64,000 nucleotides of DNA from Lachnospiraceae bacterium (GTDB taxonomy: Bacteria; Bacillota; Clostridia; Lachnospirales; Lachnospiraceae). The first letter of the stretch is position 1, and each line of letters begins with the position of its first letter. The notes below the pieces were generated by a model. That model was not told where the DNA came from. It was given only the letters and a program-made list of their open reading frames with translations, and did not search any database. Below, in pieces: positions 35,566 through 43,567 of the stretch. Made by a program: the position numbers and the translations under genes. The stretch lies in NCBI GenBank assembly GCA_902363555.1, contig CABJAM010000014.1, positions 1-64,000 of the forward strand, read 5' to 3'.

Positions 35566-36530
35566 AAAAGAAAGAAAAGAGGTGGATAAAGAAAGTGTTG
35601 TGGGGATTCATTTATGTGATTACATTCGTTGCCGTGTTTATCGTGTCGGCAATTATAAAGGTGACATATAATCCACTGAGCAAAAAATATTCAGTGGACT
35701 GGGATAGCTCCGTAGGAACGATCTATACCGATATCGCTTATGGCGAAGAAGAACCGAATAAATTTGATCTCTATGTTCCTGCGGATCAAACAAAAGAAAC
35801 CTATGGCCTTGTTGTGTATCTTCATGCGGGTGGTTTTACAAGCGGCGATAAACGGGATGACGCTAATATGCTGAAATGGCTTTGTTCTAAGGGATATGTT
35901 GCAGCCGGAATCAATTATACGCTGCGTGACGACCAGCATCCCACAGCCAGTGTAAATACAATGTCACAGGAAATAAAAAGCAGTATTCCGGCTGTAAAGG
36001 CGGAAGCGGAGAAGTTAGGGTATACACTGGATCGAATGGCTGTTTCCGGCGGCTCGGCCGGCGGAACGCTGGCACTGATTTATGCTTACAGGGATTCGGA
36101 TACCTCACCGATTCCCGTAAAATTCGTATTTGAGGCGGTTGGCCCAGCCAGCTTTTATCCGGAGGACTGGACAACGTACGGTCTGGATCAGAATCCACAG
36201 GCAGCGGCCGGTCTGTTCAGCGTGATGTCGGGAAATACGATTACAACTGAAATGATCGGAACCAAAGAATACGAGGAAGCCGTTAAAGATATTTCACCTT
36301 TTATGTGGATTGATAAAAATTCTGTGCCGACCTTATGCGCGTATGGAAAACATGATAAAGTATGCCCTTTTAATTCAGTAAGGCATCTGATCAATGCACT
36401 GGAAGAAAATAATGTGCCTTACGATTATATTGAGTGTCCGCATTCCGGACATGGTCTGCAAAATGATAACAAGCTGTATGCAGAATATATGGAAAAGATG
36501 GGTGAATATTTAGAAAAGTATTTAAATTAG
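35562..36530 (+). CDS. Membrane-anchored alpha/beta-hydrolase
   Basis: 322 aa, GTG start at 35562 inside the stop of the preceding peptide gene. Residues about 9-32 form a membrane helix (LWGFIYVITFVAVFIVSAII) after a basic start, so the catalytic domain should face outside. That domain has HAGGF at the oxyanion site, GGSAGG (Ser165), an acid in GKHDKVCPFNS and His in HSGHGL; it belongs to the HSL/BD-FAE-like esterases. It is the only esterase of the window with an outward location, so it could trim acyl groups before uptake. A strong hairpin follows. Confidence 0.85.
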   Translation: MKKKEKRWIKKVLWGFIYVITFVAVFIVSAIIKVTYNPLSKKYSVDWDSSVGTIYTDIAYGEEEPNKFDLYVPADQTKETYGLVVYLHAGGFTSGDKRDDANMLKWLCSKGYVAAGINYTLRDDQHPTASVNTMSQEIKSSIPAVKAEAEKLGYTLDRMAVSGGSAGGTLALIYAYRDSDTSPIPVKFVFEAVGPASFYPEDWTTYGLDQNPQAAAGLFSVMSGNTITTEMIGTKEYEEAVKDISPFMWIDKNSVPTLCAYGKHDKVCPFNSVRHLINALEENNVPYDYIECPHSGHGLQNDNKLYAEYMEKMGEYLEKYLN

Positions 36531-36535
36531 GTAAA

Positions 36536-36585
36536 GGGCTGTTGTACCAGCGATTAAAAAATCATTGGTGTAACAGCCCTATTTG
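36536..36585. terminator. Bidirectional terminator
   Basis: GGGCTGTTGTACCA (36537-36550) pairs with TGGTGTAACAGCCC (36566-36579) with two inner mismatches; a small GATT/AATC helix lies inside the loop. It closes the GH3-hydrolase unit. The minus-strand redox operon ends about 150 bases further on, so the site may serve both directions. Between 36586 and 36729 nothing else is recognisable. Confidence 0.7.
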
Positions 36586-36729
36586 TACATTTTTCTTCAA
36601 TATGCGGCGATTTTTCCAACATATATGCTTCATCACACTACACTCTGTGTCAACCGATATGAAGTTCGTTTTATATACTTCCTTACAGGCGTTTTCTGCC
36701 AGGTGATGATTTATTTTGAACTGCCCTCC

Positions 36730-37968
36730 TTATTTAAGACTTTCCAAAAGCTCATTGACTGTATTCGTCCAGTCTTCTTTGGTGGTGGCTCCCATAACCG
36801 TTTTAATGACCTCGCCTTTGTCATTAAGGAAGAAAGTGGTAGGGAAGGCAGTTACGTTTGGCAGAATGTCTGACTGAAGTTTTTCGCCGGGAATAATGTT
36901 TGTATAAGTTACACCGGTCTTCTCGACAATCTCTTTAGCCAAATCTAATTGTTCCTGGCTAACCGAACCTTTGTCATTTATGACATCGGCTGCGATACCT
37001 ACAACTTTGAACTTTTTCCCTGCAGCGGCAAACTCCTTGTTCAGTTCCTCTAAATGCGGCATTTCCGCCAGACAGGGATTACAGAAGGTCGCCCAGACAT
37101 TCACCATCGTGATGCCATCTTTGACAAGCAAATCGTCTGGCAGGGCATTGCCGTCAAAGTCGGTGCCATCCAGTGCAACATTTTGAAAGAGCTCATTACT
37201 GTCCGCATAGGTTAAATCTGCGCTGGAGTCATTTGCCAGCATTGCCTTATCACCATAATCCTTCAAGATTGCATTCGCCTGCTCCACCACCTTCTTTGCC
37301 TCATCTGCAGTAGGGCAGGTGACTGTATTGCCGAGGAAATAGCCATCCTTATCTGTGCCGGTCAGCTTTACAATATCTTCAGGGGTTACGAAAATTTCAT
37401 ACAGAGGTGCGTTTTCCTCAGTAAGTCCTCCCACCTTCCCTTTTTCGCTGTAGCCATACAATCCGGTGATTTCATACTCCGCTTTACCAAGTGGAGTTTC
37501 CACAGTTACCTTATCCCCTACCTTTTTGCCCATACTTTCAGCCAGGGATGCGGGAATCACACAACCTCCCGTGGAACCGTTTGCAGGAAGTTTGCCCTCA
37601 GTCAGTTCATATGTTACAAAAAGTCCATTGTCCTCCAGTTCGGGTTCGCCACTTAATCGCAGATCTTTTGTATCGCCCAGAGTTACATCATCCATGTATC
37701 CCGAGATATGATTCGGGCATTCCACGCCCGGCAGTTCCATAACTTTCTTCCATGTATCATAGCTGAGGAGCTTATCCGCTGTAAAGCGGACGCTGCGGTC
37801 CATCAGTTCCTGCTCTTCAGCGGAGATGGAATCTTCCTGCACCATATCGTTTACATCAGGTGCTGTAGTTTGGTTTTCTGTGTCTGCGGGCTTTGCTGGG
37901 GAACTGCCGCAGGCGGCAAGGGAAAAGGTAAGGCTTAAAACCAGGAGTAGTGTTAATAATTTTTTCAT
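36730..37968 (-). CDS. Lipoprotein: MacB-like domain fused to TlpA thioredoxin
   Basis: 412 aa. Lipoprotein signal with Cys20 (SLAAC). About residues 60-250 resemble the extracellular domain of FtsX/MacB-type permeases: GGCVIPASLAESMGKKVGDK...YEITGLYGYS parallels NECLISDTLAKLNDLKLGD...VSGIYHRAYS in the permease encoded at 39820. From about 270 comes a TlpA/ResA-type thioredoxin fold with WATFCNPC (Cys296 and Cys299) and the cis-proline FPTTFFL. It should be a surface-attached thiol-disulfide protein that touches the same partner as the permease. Last gene of the minus-strand operon; the Fe-S protein upstream could feed it electrons. Confidence 0.85.
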   Translation of the reverse strand: MKKLLTLLLVLSLTFSLAACGSSPAKPADTENQTTAPDVNDMVQEDSISAEEQELMDRSVRFTADKLLSYDTWKKVMELPGVECPNHISGYMDDVTLGDTKDLRLSGEPELEDNGLFVTYELTEGKLPANGSTGGCVIPASLAESMGKKVGDKVTVETPLGKAEYEITGLYGYSEKGKVGGLTEENAPLYEIFVTPEDIVKLTGTDKDGYFLGNTVTCPTADEAKKVVEQANAILKDYGDKAMLANDSSADLTYADSNELFQNVALDGTDFDGNALPDDLLVKDGITMVNVWATFCNPCLAEMPHLEELNKEFAAAGKKFKVVGIAADVINDKGSVSQEQLDLAKEIVEKTGVTYTNIIPGEKLQSDILPNVTAFPTTFFLNDKGEVIKTVMGATTKEDWTNTVNELLESLK

Positions 37969-38001
37969 ATTTTTTTTCCTTTCATTTACTGAATAATTGT
38001 G

Positions 38002-38088
38002 TTAGTTGTTTTGATTTTCTTTTGAATCGGATTTTCCAGCACAGCTTCCGGAACAGGAAGTGCAGGAACCTTTACAGGCCGCCGCCTC
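38002..38088 (-). other. Cys-rich tail in frame after TAG of Fe-S gene
   Basis: Directly after the TAG that ends the Fe-S protein (38089-38091), the same frame stays open for 28 codons to TAA at 38002-38004 and reads EAAACKGSCTSCSGSCAG followed by a polar end. The four cysteines (C-x3-C-x2-C-x3-C) are not what random sequence gives. No start codon or ribosome site would allow separate translation. The tail is therefore most likely the original C-terminus cut off by a nonsense change, or is made only by stop read-through. Confidence 0.65.
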
Positions 38089-38964
38089 CTATTTTTTGCC
38101 AATGCGGAATCCTTTGGCAAGAGCTCCCGTGGGGCATGCGCGGACACAGTCACCACAGCGGATACATTCCGGATTGTTGGGCGTCTTGCGTGGATCAATG
38201 CCCATCTTGCAGGTCTTTTTACAAATGCCGCAGTCCACACATTTATCCTCATCCAGGCGCAGATGGTAGAGGGAGATCGGGTTAAATACGCCATAGATAG
38301 CTCCCAGGGGGCAGAGGAATTTACAAAACGGCCGATAGTGGAACATGGAAAGTATCAAAATGGATAACAGTAGAAATACTTTCCAGCTAAACAGCCAGCC
38401 AACGGCGGCCTGTAGATCGGGATTTCCCGCGACAAGCGGAATGCCTCCCAGCAAAGTGCCTGAAGGACAGATCAGCTTGCAGAACCACGGGTTTCCCTGA
38501 CCAATAATGTTTACCAGGAACATGGGCAGCAGCAGGACGAATACCACAAGGATGATATATTTGAGATACCTAAGGTATTTTTCTCCCGGAAGCTTTTTTA
38601 GCTTTGGCACGGGAATCTTATGGAGTAAATCCTGTACCAGTCCAAAAGGACAGAGGAAACCGCAGACCAGCCGTCCGAATAAAGTTCCCACAGCCATTAA
38701 AAATCCGACGATATAAAAGGAAAACTGGTAGTTACGGCTGCCAATAACTGCCTGGAGAGATCCAATGGGACATGCTCCCAGGGCGCCGGGACAGGAGTAG
38801 CAGTTAAGCCCCGGCACACAGAGTGCTTTCGTGGGGCCGGTGTAAATTTTTGACTGGATAAAGCCATTAATATAGCCGTTTGTCAGTGCGGCAAAGCCAA
38901 TTTGTACCCAAAGGCGAATACCTTTTTTGGCCCCTTTTTTTGTTGTGCTTTTTTTATTTTTCAT
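38089..38964 (-). CDS. 4Fe-4S polyferredoxin-type membrane protein
   Basis: 291 aa, NapH/RnfC-neighbour-like integral membrane electron carrier. Several helices are visible (FYIVGFLMAVGTLF, YIILVVFVLLLPMFLV, LFSWKVFLLLSILIL), with CPGALGACP, FLCPFGL and CPSGTLLG cysteine motifs between them and two ferredoxin clusters at the end (CVDCGICKKTC and CIRCGDCVRACP). It should pass electrons across the membrane, plausibly to the TlpA lipoprotein encoded next. TTAGGAGAAAC precedes the ATG. Odd: it stops at TAG, after which a Cys-rich tail remains open in frame. Confidence 0.88.
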   Translation of the reverse strand: MKNKKSTTKKGAKKGIRLWVQIGFAALTNGYINGFIQSKIYTGPTKALCVPGLNCYSCPGALGACPIGSLQAVIGSRNYQFSFYIVGFLMAVGTLFGRLVCGFLCPFGLVQDLLHKIPVPKLKKLPGEKYLRYLKYIILVVFVLLLPMFLVNIIGQGNPWFCKLICPSGTLLGGIPLVAGNPDLQAAVGWLFSWKVFLLLSILILSMFHYRPFCKFLCPLGAIYGVFNPISLYHLRLDEDKCVDCGICKKTCKMGIDPRKTPNNPECIRCGDCVRACPTGALAKGFRIGKK

Positions 38965-38973
38965 ATGTTTCTC

Positions 38974-39120
38974 CTAACCAATTCCAATACATTCCAGGCA
39001 GATTGCTACCGCTTTTTTTAGTACTGTCAAATGCTCCTCACGGAGTAGTCCAAGCCCTACAAATACAAGACTTAGTACAAAGAATGCGATGCCGATGTGC
39101 CGTCGCCTTTTTTCTGTCAT
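38974..39120 (-). CDS. CD1871A-family CXXC membrane peptide
   Basis: 48 aa, shorter than common gene-calling limits. One membrane helix (IAFFVLSLVFVGLGLL) and the ending AICLECIGIG with its CxxC, the hallmark of the CD1871A-family CXXC peptides found beside polyferredoxins in Clostridia. Its ATG overlaps the stop of the ATPase gene (ATGA), so translation is coupled. The dithiol end probably takes part in electron or disulfide exchange with the Fe-S protein and TlpA lipoprotein (inference). Confidence 0.85.
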   Translation of the reverse strand: MTEKRRRHIGIAFFVLSLVFVGLGLLREEHLTVLKKAVAICLECIGIG

Positions 39121-39803
39121 TGGAGTTCACCTCCTTTCCCCATGTAAACCAGGCGGCCTCCTTTGTTAAGCCCCCAGATTTCATCTGCAAAGTGCATGAT
39201 TTTATGCGAGTGAGTAACGATGATTAAACATTTATTCTGCTTATGGGCTAAATTGACCATAATATTCATTATATCTCGTTCGGACTCACGGTCTAAATTC
39301 CCACTGGGTTCATCCGCCAGCAGCAAATTGGGTTCGTGAGACAGGGCCCGGGCAATACCCACACGTTGCTGTTCTCCCCCGGAGAGGCTCAGTACGCGGC
39401 GCCTGGCGGTTTCCTCGTCGATGCCCACACTATCCAGCAGATTCAGAGCAAAAATACGGTTATTTTTATGATGGACGCCGCTGATGGCCATAGAAAGTTC
39501 AATGTTTTCCAGTGCAGTTTTATTTAACAGAAGGTTATAGCTCTGAAATACAACGCCTATTTTTTCGGCGCGGTATCTGTCTCTGTCGAGCTTATTCAAA
39601 TCTTCACCCTCGTACAGGATTGATCCTTCTGTGCAGATATCCAGTCCGGCTAAAAGCGAGAGTAGAGAGGTCTTGCCCGCGCCTGATCTTCCGACAATAC
39701 AGTAGACTTTGCCCAGCTCAAAATCTGCATTTAATCCCTGAAATACGGGCTTCGTAGTTTTTTCATAGGTATATCCTACATTTCTTAGTGCTAAAACAGC
39801 CAT
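39117..39803 (-). CDS. ABC transporter ATPase, LolD/MacB type
   Basis: 228 aa nucleotide-binding subunit with Walker A GRSGAGKT, Q-loop VVFQSYNLLLN, signature LSGGEQQR, Walker B LLLADEPSGNLD and the H-loop His in IIVTHSH. It pairs with the FtsX-like permease encoded just upstream in the operon. Start at 39801-39803 follows AGGAGGAAC; a longer reading would add 17 unrelated residues. Its energy use is mechanical in this class: it moves the extracellular domain and does not import solutes (family knowledge). Confidence 0.93.
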   Translation of the reverse strand: MAVLALRNVGYTYEKTTKPVFQGLNADFELGKVYCIVGRSGAGKTSLLSLLAGLDICTEGSILYEGEDLNKLDRDRYRAEKIGVVFQSYNLLLNKTALENIELSMAISGVHHKNNRIFALNLLDSVGIDEETARRRVLSLSGGEQQRVGIARALSHEPNLLLADEPSGNLDRESERDIMNIMVNLAHKQNKCLIIVTHSHKIMHFADEIWGLNKGGRLVYMGKGGELQ

Positions 39804-39819
39804 ATTTAGTTCCTCCTTG

Positions 39820-41196
39820 TCAATTTCGCTGGCGCAGAATATGCATTGGTTCATACTTCATTGCGCAAACCGCACTGACTGTACCTGCAATCGTTGTCAG
39901 TAACAGAGCGATACCTACAAGCTCAGTAATGGTAGTAAAGCTCAGTGCGGCGCTGATGTGAGTGATCGGTACGTTGTCCGTAGCCAGCCCGTCAAAAGAG
40001 ATACTGCTTGTATTAGCGATGAGACTTGGTCTGTTCATAGCGTGGGTCATCTGGTTTGACAGCAGCATATCTGTGACCGGCTGAGCGATCAGACTGCCCA
40101 GGGCAATACCAAGAATCAGGCAAACCGACATGATGAGCGCGGATTCCAGGACCAGGCCTGCTGCTACTTTACTCTTTTTCATGCCCATTGCTCGAAGAAC
40201 ACCAATCTCATATTTTCGCTCCCTCACTAAGAGTGAGGAGAGAATAAGAAGGACGGCAGCTCCCAGCACCAGGACCACCCACAGGAATATTATGGAAATG
40301 ACACACATCTGCTCAATGGGTTTTACAAAAGCATCGTAGGCAACCGTATCGGTGCTCAGGCTGTAGTATTCGGAGAGACCAGCAGCATAGGATTCCTGAG
40401 CGAAAGCATCTAAATCCTTGGGGTTTTTGAGGTAAAATTTCGTGTTAAATGTAGGTTCATAAGTATAGCGTGGATCTATCAGAAACTTATAGCGGGTAAA
40501 GATTTCATTGTCACTGTCCACCTCTTCTTCACTGTATGCTCGGTGATAGATGCCACTGACCTTGAGGGTCATTTCTTCCAGAGGCTTCCCCTGCTTATCA
40601 GTGTAAAAAATACTTTTGACCTGGAAAGTATCACCAAGCTTCAGGTCGTTTAACTTTGCCAGTGTATCGGATATCAGGCATTCGTTATCTGCCTTTGGGA
40701 ATGCTCCTCCTTCAATAAGCTTTGCCTGCCCGTTCTGGAACGGCTTCGCCTGGCTCACATCTTCGTAACCACTGAGAATATATTGAGGGATACGGGTTTT
40801 TTCGGGAGCCTTTCCTACCCCCTGTATCTCCATACTATGGTAGTCCATCGGCGTAGTATATTTCAGATTGTCTGCAACAGCTTCCGTCTGAGCATTGTAT
40901 ATAGTCGTTTTCAGATATTTGGAGGCTGCCATTTTTTGAATCAGTTCATCGGTGATCTCAGGTATTAAAAATGTTTCATTTTTTTCCAATGCTTCGCTGA
41001 CCTTTATGCTATTTACGTTGAGGAGCACCTCTGTGCTCAGCCCCTCTTTGTATTGCCGGGCAATGGCATTTGCATCGTTGAAGACCACCAGGGCTACGCA
41101 GCTCATTGTGATGATCAGTAGAAATATCCCGGCTGCCAGCATATTTCGGCCAATATTTCGGTATATATTTTGAAATGCGTTTTTTATTATATACAT
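39820..41196 (-). CDS. FtsX/MacB-type ABC permease
   Basis: 458 aa. One helix near the start (NMLAAGIFLLIITMSCVALVVF), an extracellular domain of about 230 residues, then three helices in the FtsX pattern (ISIIFLWVVLVLGAAVLLILSS; ALIMSVCLILGIALGS; ELVGIALLLTTIAGTVSA) and the motif RERKYEIGVLRAMGMKKSKV at the cytosolic interface. First gene of the five-gene minus-strand operon, transcribed divergently from a two-component system, as is usual for envelope-stress or peptide-sensing MacB-like transporters. Confidence 0.9.
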   Translation of the reverse strand: MYIIKNAFQNIYRNIGRNMLAAGIFLLIITMSCVALVVFNDANAIARQYKEGLSTEVLLNVNSIKVSEALEKNETFLIPEITDELIQKMAASKYLKTTIYNAQTEAVADNLKYTTPMDYHSMEIQGVGKAPEKTRIPQYILSGYEDVSQAKPFQNGQAKLIEGGAFPKADNECLISDTLAKLNDLKLGDTFQVKSIFYTDKQGKPLEEMTLKVSGIYHRAYSEEEVDSDNEIFTRYKFLIDPRYTYEPTFNTKFYLKNPKDLDAFAQESYAAGLSEYYSLSTDTVAYDAFVKPIEQMCVISIIFLWVVLVLGAAVLLILSSLLVRERKYEIGVLRAMGMKKSKVAAGLVLESALIMSVCLILGIALGSLIAQPVTDMLLSNQMTHAMNRPSLIANTSSISFDGLATDNVPITHISAALSFTTITELVGIALLLTTIAGTVSAVCAMKYEPMHILRQRN

Positions 41197-41230
41197 AAAG
41201 TTTATTCTCGTTTCTTTCAGGATTTTTTTT

Positions 41231-41239
41231 AGTATAGCA
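41231..41239 (-). promoter_or_regulatory. Extended -10 for ABC/redox operon
   Basis: On the minus strand TGCTATACT, an extended -10 box, lies about 35 bases before the permease start. A good -35 is not evident, which fits dependence on the response regulator encoded divergently. Confidence 0.45.
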
Positions 41240-41312
41240 CAGGCAATGTTAATTCTGAGGCAAAACCGATAACCTTTTTACCTATATTTTTGTTTTATAC
41301 AGTTACTGGCTG

Positions 41313-41321
41313 TGGTATACT
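41313..41321 (+). promoter_or_regulatory. Extended -10 for two-component operon
   Basis: TGGTATACT, an extended -10 box, lies 38 bases before the response-regulator start. The matching -35 region (TTTTAT near 41293) is weak. The two extended -10 boxes are divergent, about 75 bases apart, leaving room for a shared regulator site. Confidence 0.45.
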
Positions 41322-41359
41322 ATATTAATAGTGTGAGAAATCCGAACGGCGGGTGATAA

Positions 41360-42031
41360 ATGATGCGTTTATTGATTATTGAAGATAATTACGAATTGGC
41401 AGATCTGATGAAGGAGAAGCTGTCTGATTTTGGATATGTATGTGATGTGGCCTATGATGGGGAGAGCGGAGATTTGAAAGCGTCTGATAATGATTATGAT
41501 GCGATTCTATTGGATCTGAACCTTCCGGACAGCGATGGATTTGAACTTCTGGATGATTGGCGGACTCGGGGGCTTTCTGCACCTGTACTTATTGTAACTG
41601 CCCGGGGCGAACTGGATCAACGGGTCAAAGGTCTTCAGCTTGGCAGTGATGATTATATTACAAAACCCTTTGAATTCACGGAACTGGATGCCCGTATACA
41701 GGCGGTGATTCGGCGATTCAGGGGACGGGCAAATCCCGTCATTCACATCAAAGAACTATCTCTGAATCCGGCCACGCGTAAAGTAGTACTGAATGGACAA
41801 GAAATCCTCCTTTCCGCTAAGGAATTTGATATTTTAGAATACTTGGCAAGCTGCTATCCCCGTATTGTTTCCAATGAGGAGCTTGCGGAGCATGTCTACG
41901 ACGAAAATTTTGACCCATTTTCCGGGGTTATCCGGGTCCATATGGCCAACATGAAGAAAAAGCTTAAAATAGGAGATATATCGATTCTGCGCAACGAAAA
42001 AGGAAAGGGGTATTATCTATGTCTGGAATAA
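41360..42031 (+). CDS. OmpR-family response regulator
   Basis: 223 aa. Receiver domain with Asp52 (ILLDLNLPDSDGF) and the conserved Lys in DDYITKPFEF; winged-helix output from about residue 125 (LSAKEFDILEYLA...VIRVHMANMKKKL). The gene overlaps the kinase gene by 13 bases and is divergent from the FtsX/ABC/redox operon, which it most likely controls. A second ATG at 41363 is an equally good start. Confidence 0.92.
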   Translation: MMRLLIIEDNYELADLMKEKLSDFGYVCDVAYDGESGDLKASDNDYDAILLDLNLPDSDGFELLDDWRTRGLSAPVLIVTARGELDQRVKGLQLGSDDYITKPFEFTELDARIQAVIRRFRGRANPVIHIKELSLNPATRKVVLNGQEILLSAKEFDILEYLASCYPRIVSNEELAEHVYDENFDPFSGVIRVHMANMKKKLKIGDISILRNEKGKGYYLCLE

Positions 42032-43062
42032 AAAAGCAAACCTGGTTTTTGATTGCCGGATATACTATATTGCTAAGTCTTTGCATTGTTGTATGTTTCT
42101 ATCTGTTTGTTCGCAATTCAAGTGCAGATATCAGCGGACTACCGGAGACACTGTTTTATGTTCCGCAAAACGGACAGATTGTTTTGGACGGTTCTATAAC
42201 CTCAACAGAGCTGCATGATTATTTTCGCTCAGCTTTCTTTCGTTATCTGCCCTTGCTGATTTCAGCCGTTTGCCTTCTGGTTCTTTTGCTTTCCAGTGCA
42301 TTGCTGCTTTGCATCCGTTCACTGGAACGCAGGCACAACAGACTGATTGCCAGTGATTTACGAGGGCTATCTGAATCGGAGCCTGAATGCATACGGGAAA
42401 CGGATTTAAAGGAGGAGTATCAGACGATCCATACACGGCTTACAGCGTATGAGAAAGATCAGCAGCGTCTCCATTCTTTCATTGCCCATGAACAAAAAAA
42501 TCTGATTATGCTTATAAAAGCCCGACTCAATAAGTCCTCTGATTTCCTGCTCATTCGTGATATCGATAAGCTGGCTCAATCTGTGGATGATATTCTGACG
42601 ATATCTGCACATCGGAACGTCAGCCGTGAAATCGTAGACTTGGCACTGATTGTAGCAGAAGAATGTGATACTTATCAAAGTGTTTATTCCAACATTACCT
42701 TTTGCTTTGATGAGGATGCTTCCTATGGGATTTTAGGCAAAGAACAATGGCTGCGTCGGGCTGTTGATAACCTGTTGGATAATGCTGTTAAGTACGGCGC
42801 TGGAAATATGATCGAGGTAGTTCTGGAACAACTGCATGACAGCGTACTGCTCCATATCCGTGACCATGGTATGGGAATGGGGGAGGATGAGGAGGAGCTG
42901 ATATTTGAGCATGGCTACCAAATCAAGGAGTTAAATAAAGACGGCTATGGAATTGGACTGAGCCTTGTTCAGCATGTCTGCAATTTGTGTGATGGCTTTG
43001 TTCGTTTGAATAGCAGAGAGGGGAATGGCAGTGAATTTGTTCTGGCATTTCCCTCAGCCTGA
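42019..43062 (+). CDS. Sensor histidine kinase
   Basis: 347 aa. Two membrane helices (WFLIAGYTILLSLCIVVCFYL and YLPLLISAVCLLVLLLSSALL) enclose a short extracellular loop of about 45 residues. The phosphorylated His lies in SFIAHEQKN, which lacks the Pro of the usual HELRTPL box. The ATPase domain has DNLLDNAVKYG, DHGMGMGEDE and GYGIGLSLVQH. The small sensor loop suggests that it senses through the membrane or through the partner MacB-like transporter, as in peptide-sensing systems of Firmicutes (inference). Confidence 0.9.
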   Translation: MSGIKKQTWFLIAGYTILLSLCIVVCFYLFVRNSSADISGLPETLFYVPQNGQIVLDGSITSTELHDYFRSAFFRYLPLLISAVCLLVLLLSSALLLCIRSLERRHNRLIASDLRGLSESEPECIRETDLKEEYQTIHTRLTAYEKDQQRLHSFIAHEQKNLIMLIKARLNKSSDFLLIRDIDKLAQSVDDILTISAHRNVSREIVDLALIVAEECDTYQSVYSNITFCFDEDASYGILGKEQWLRRAVDNLLDNAVKYGAGNMIEVVLEQLHDSVLLHIRDHGMGMGEDEEELIFEHGYQIKELNKDGYGIGLSLVQHVCNLCDGFVRLNSREGNGSEFVLAFPSA

Positions 43063-43092
43063 ACAGTGCTTGATGGAAACGACGGCCGACGA

Positions 43093-43205
43093 ATGAAGTA
43101 TATCTTGGTTAAATCCCGGGGAGTAAGCGTATAAGGCGCCTTGAATGGTATTTGCCCGGAGGAAAAACAGAAGAATTGATGGCGGAACACTACCTGTCCT
43201 TTAGA
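43093..43205 (+). pseudogene. NUDIX hydrolase remnant
   Basis: In one frame ATG 43093 gives MKYILVKSRGVSV then stop; in another frame the text continues SKRIRRLEWYLPGGKTEEL to about 43205, where it meets a terminator. WYLPGGK is the entry to the NUDIX box, and KYILVKSRG is a typical preceding strand. A frameshift and a deletion after GGKTEE have destroyed the gene. Only this scrap remains in the 505-base gap between the kinase and the second importer. Confidence 0.45.
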
Positions 43206-43248
43206 GCCTGTCAGCGCGATAATTAAATCGCCCTGGCAGGCTCTTTTT
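43203..43248 (+). terminator. Rho-independent terminator
   Basis: AGAGCCTG (43203-43210) pairs with CAGGCTCT (43237-43244), extended by an inner CAG.GCGAT/ATCGC.CTG helix, and is followed by TTTTT. A strong terminator that ends the kinase gene and the remnant. Between 43249 and 43427 nothing else was recognised. Confidence 0.85.
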
Positions 43249-43427
43249 ATAACAAAACATTAAATAATCCAATGTCACAGGCCGCCCCAAATTGGCAAAG
43301 CCGACAACAGGCGATGCTGTGCAGATAGGCGAGATTGTTCAGGGGTGATGATGTTATACAACATGCATAAAAAAAGATTTTTAAAATTGTATAATATCTG
43401 AAAATGAAAAATAATATACATATGCTA

Positions 43428-43456
43428 TTGACAGCTAAAACGTAAAAGCATATAAT
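43428..43456 (+). promoter_or_regulatory. Strong sigma-A promoter of second importer
   Basis: Perfect TTGACA (43428-43433), 17-base spacer, perfect TATAAT (43451-43456), in AT-rich sequence. Transcription should start near 43463, about 105 bases before the permease gene. A consensus promoter this strong implies control by a repressor or by sugar-dependent regulators; no clear operator palindrome is visible around it. Confidence 0.85.
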
Positions 43457-43567
43457 AGCAACATAAACATGAAAGCAGAAAAACCATATTTCTTAAAAAA
43501 TTGCATAAAAGGTGCCGTCTGCCGACATGCGTTGAGTATGAAAAAGAATGGGGAGGTAATTAACAGA

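Noticed and set aside
38089..38091. TAG read as pyrrolysine or another amino acid
   Set aside because: TAG ends other genes in the window normally (2808-2810, 6702-6704), and no pyrrolysine genes are seen. A nonsense change or leaky read-through is simpler.
37986..38294. 102-codon minus-strand frame overlapping the Fe-S gene and its tail
   Set aside because: It is a frame shadow of the Fe-S protein; the coding signal (cysteine motifs) is in the neighbouring frame.
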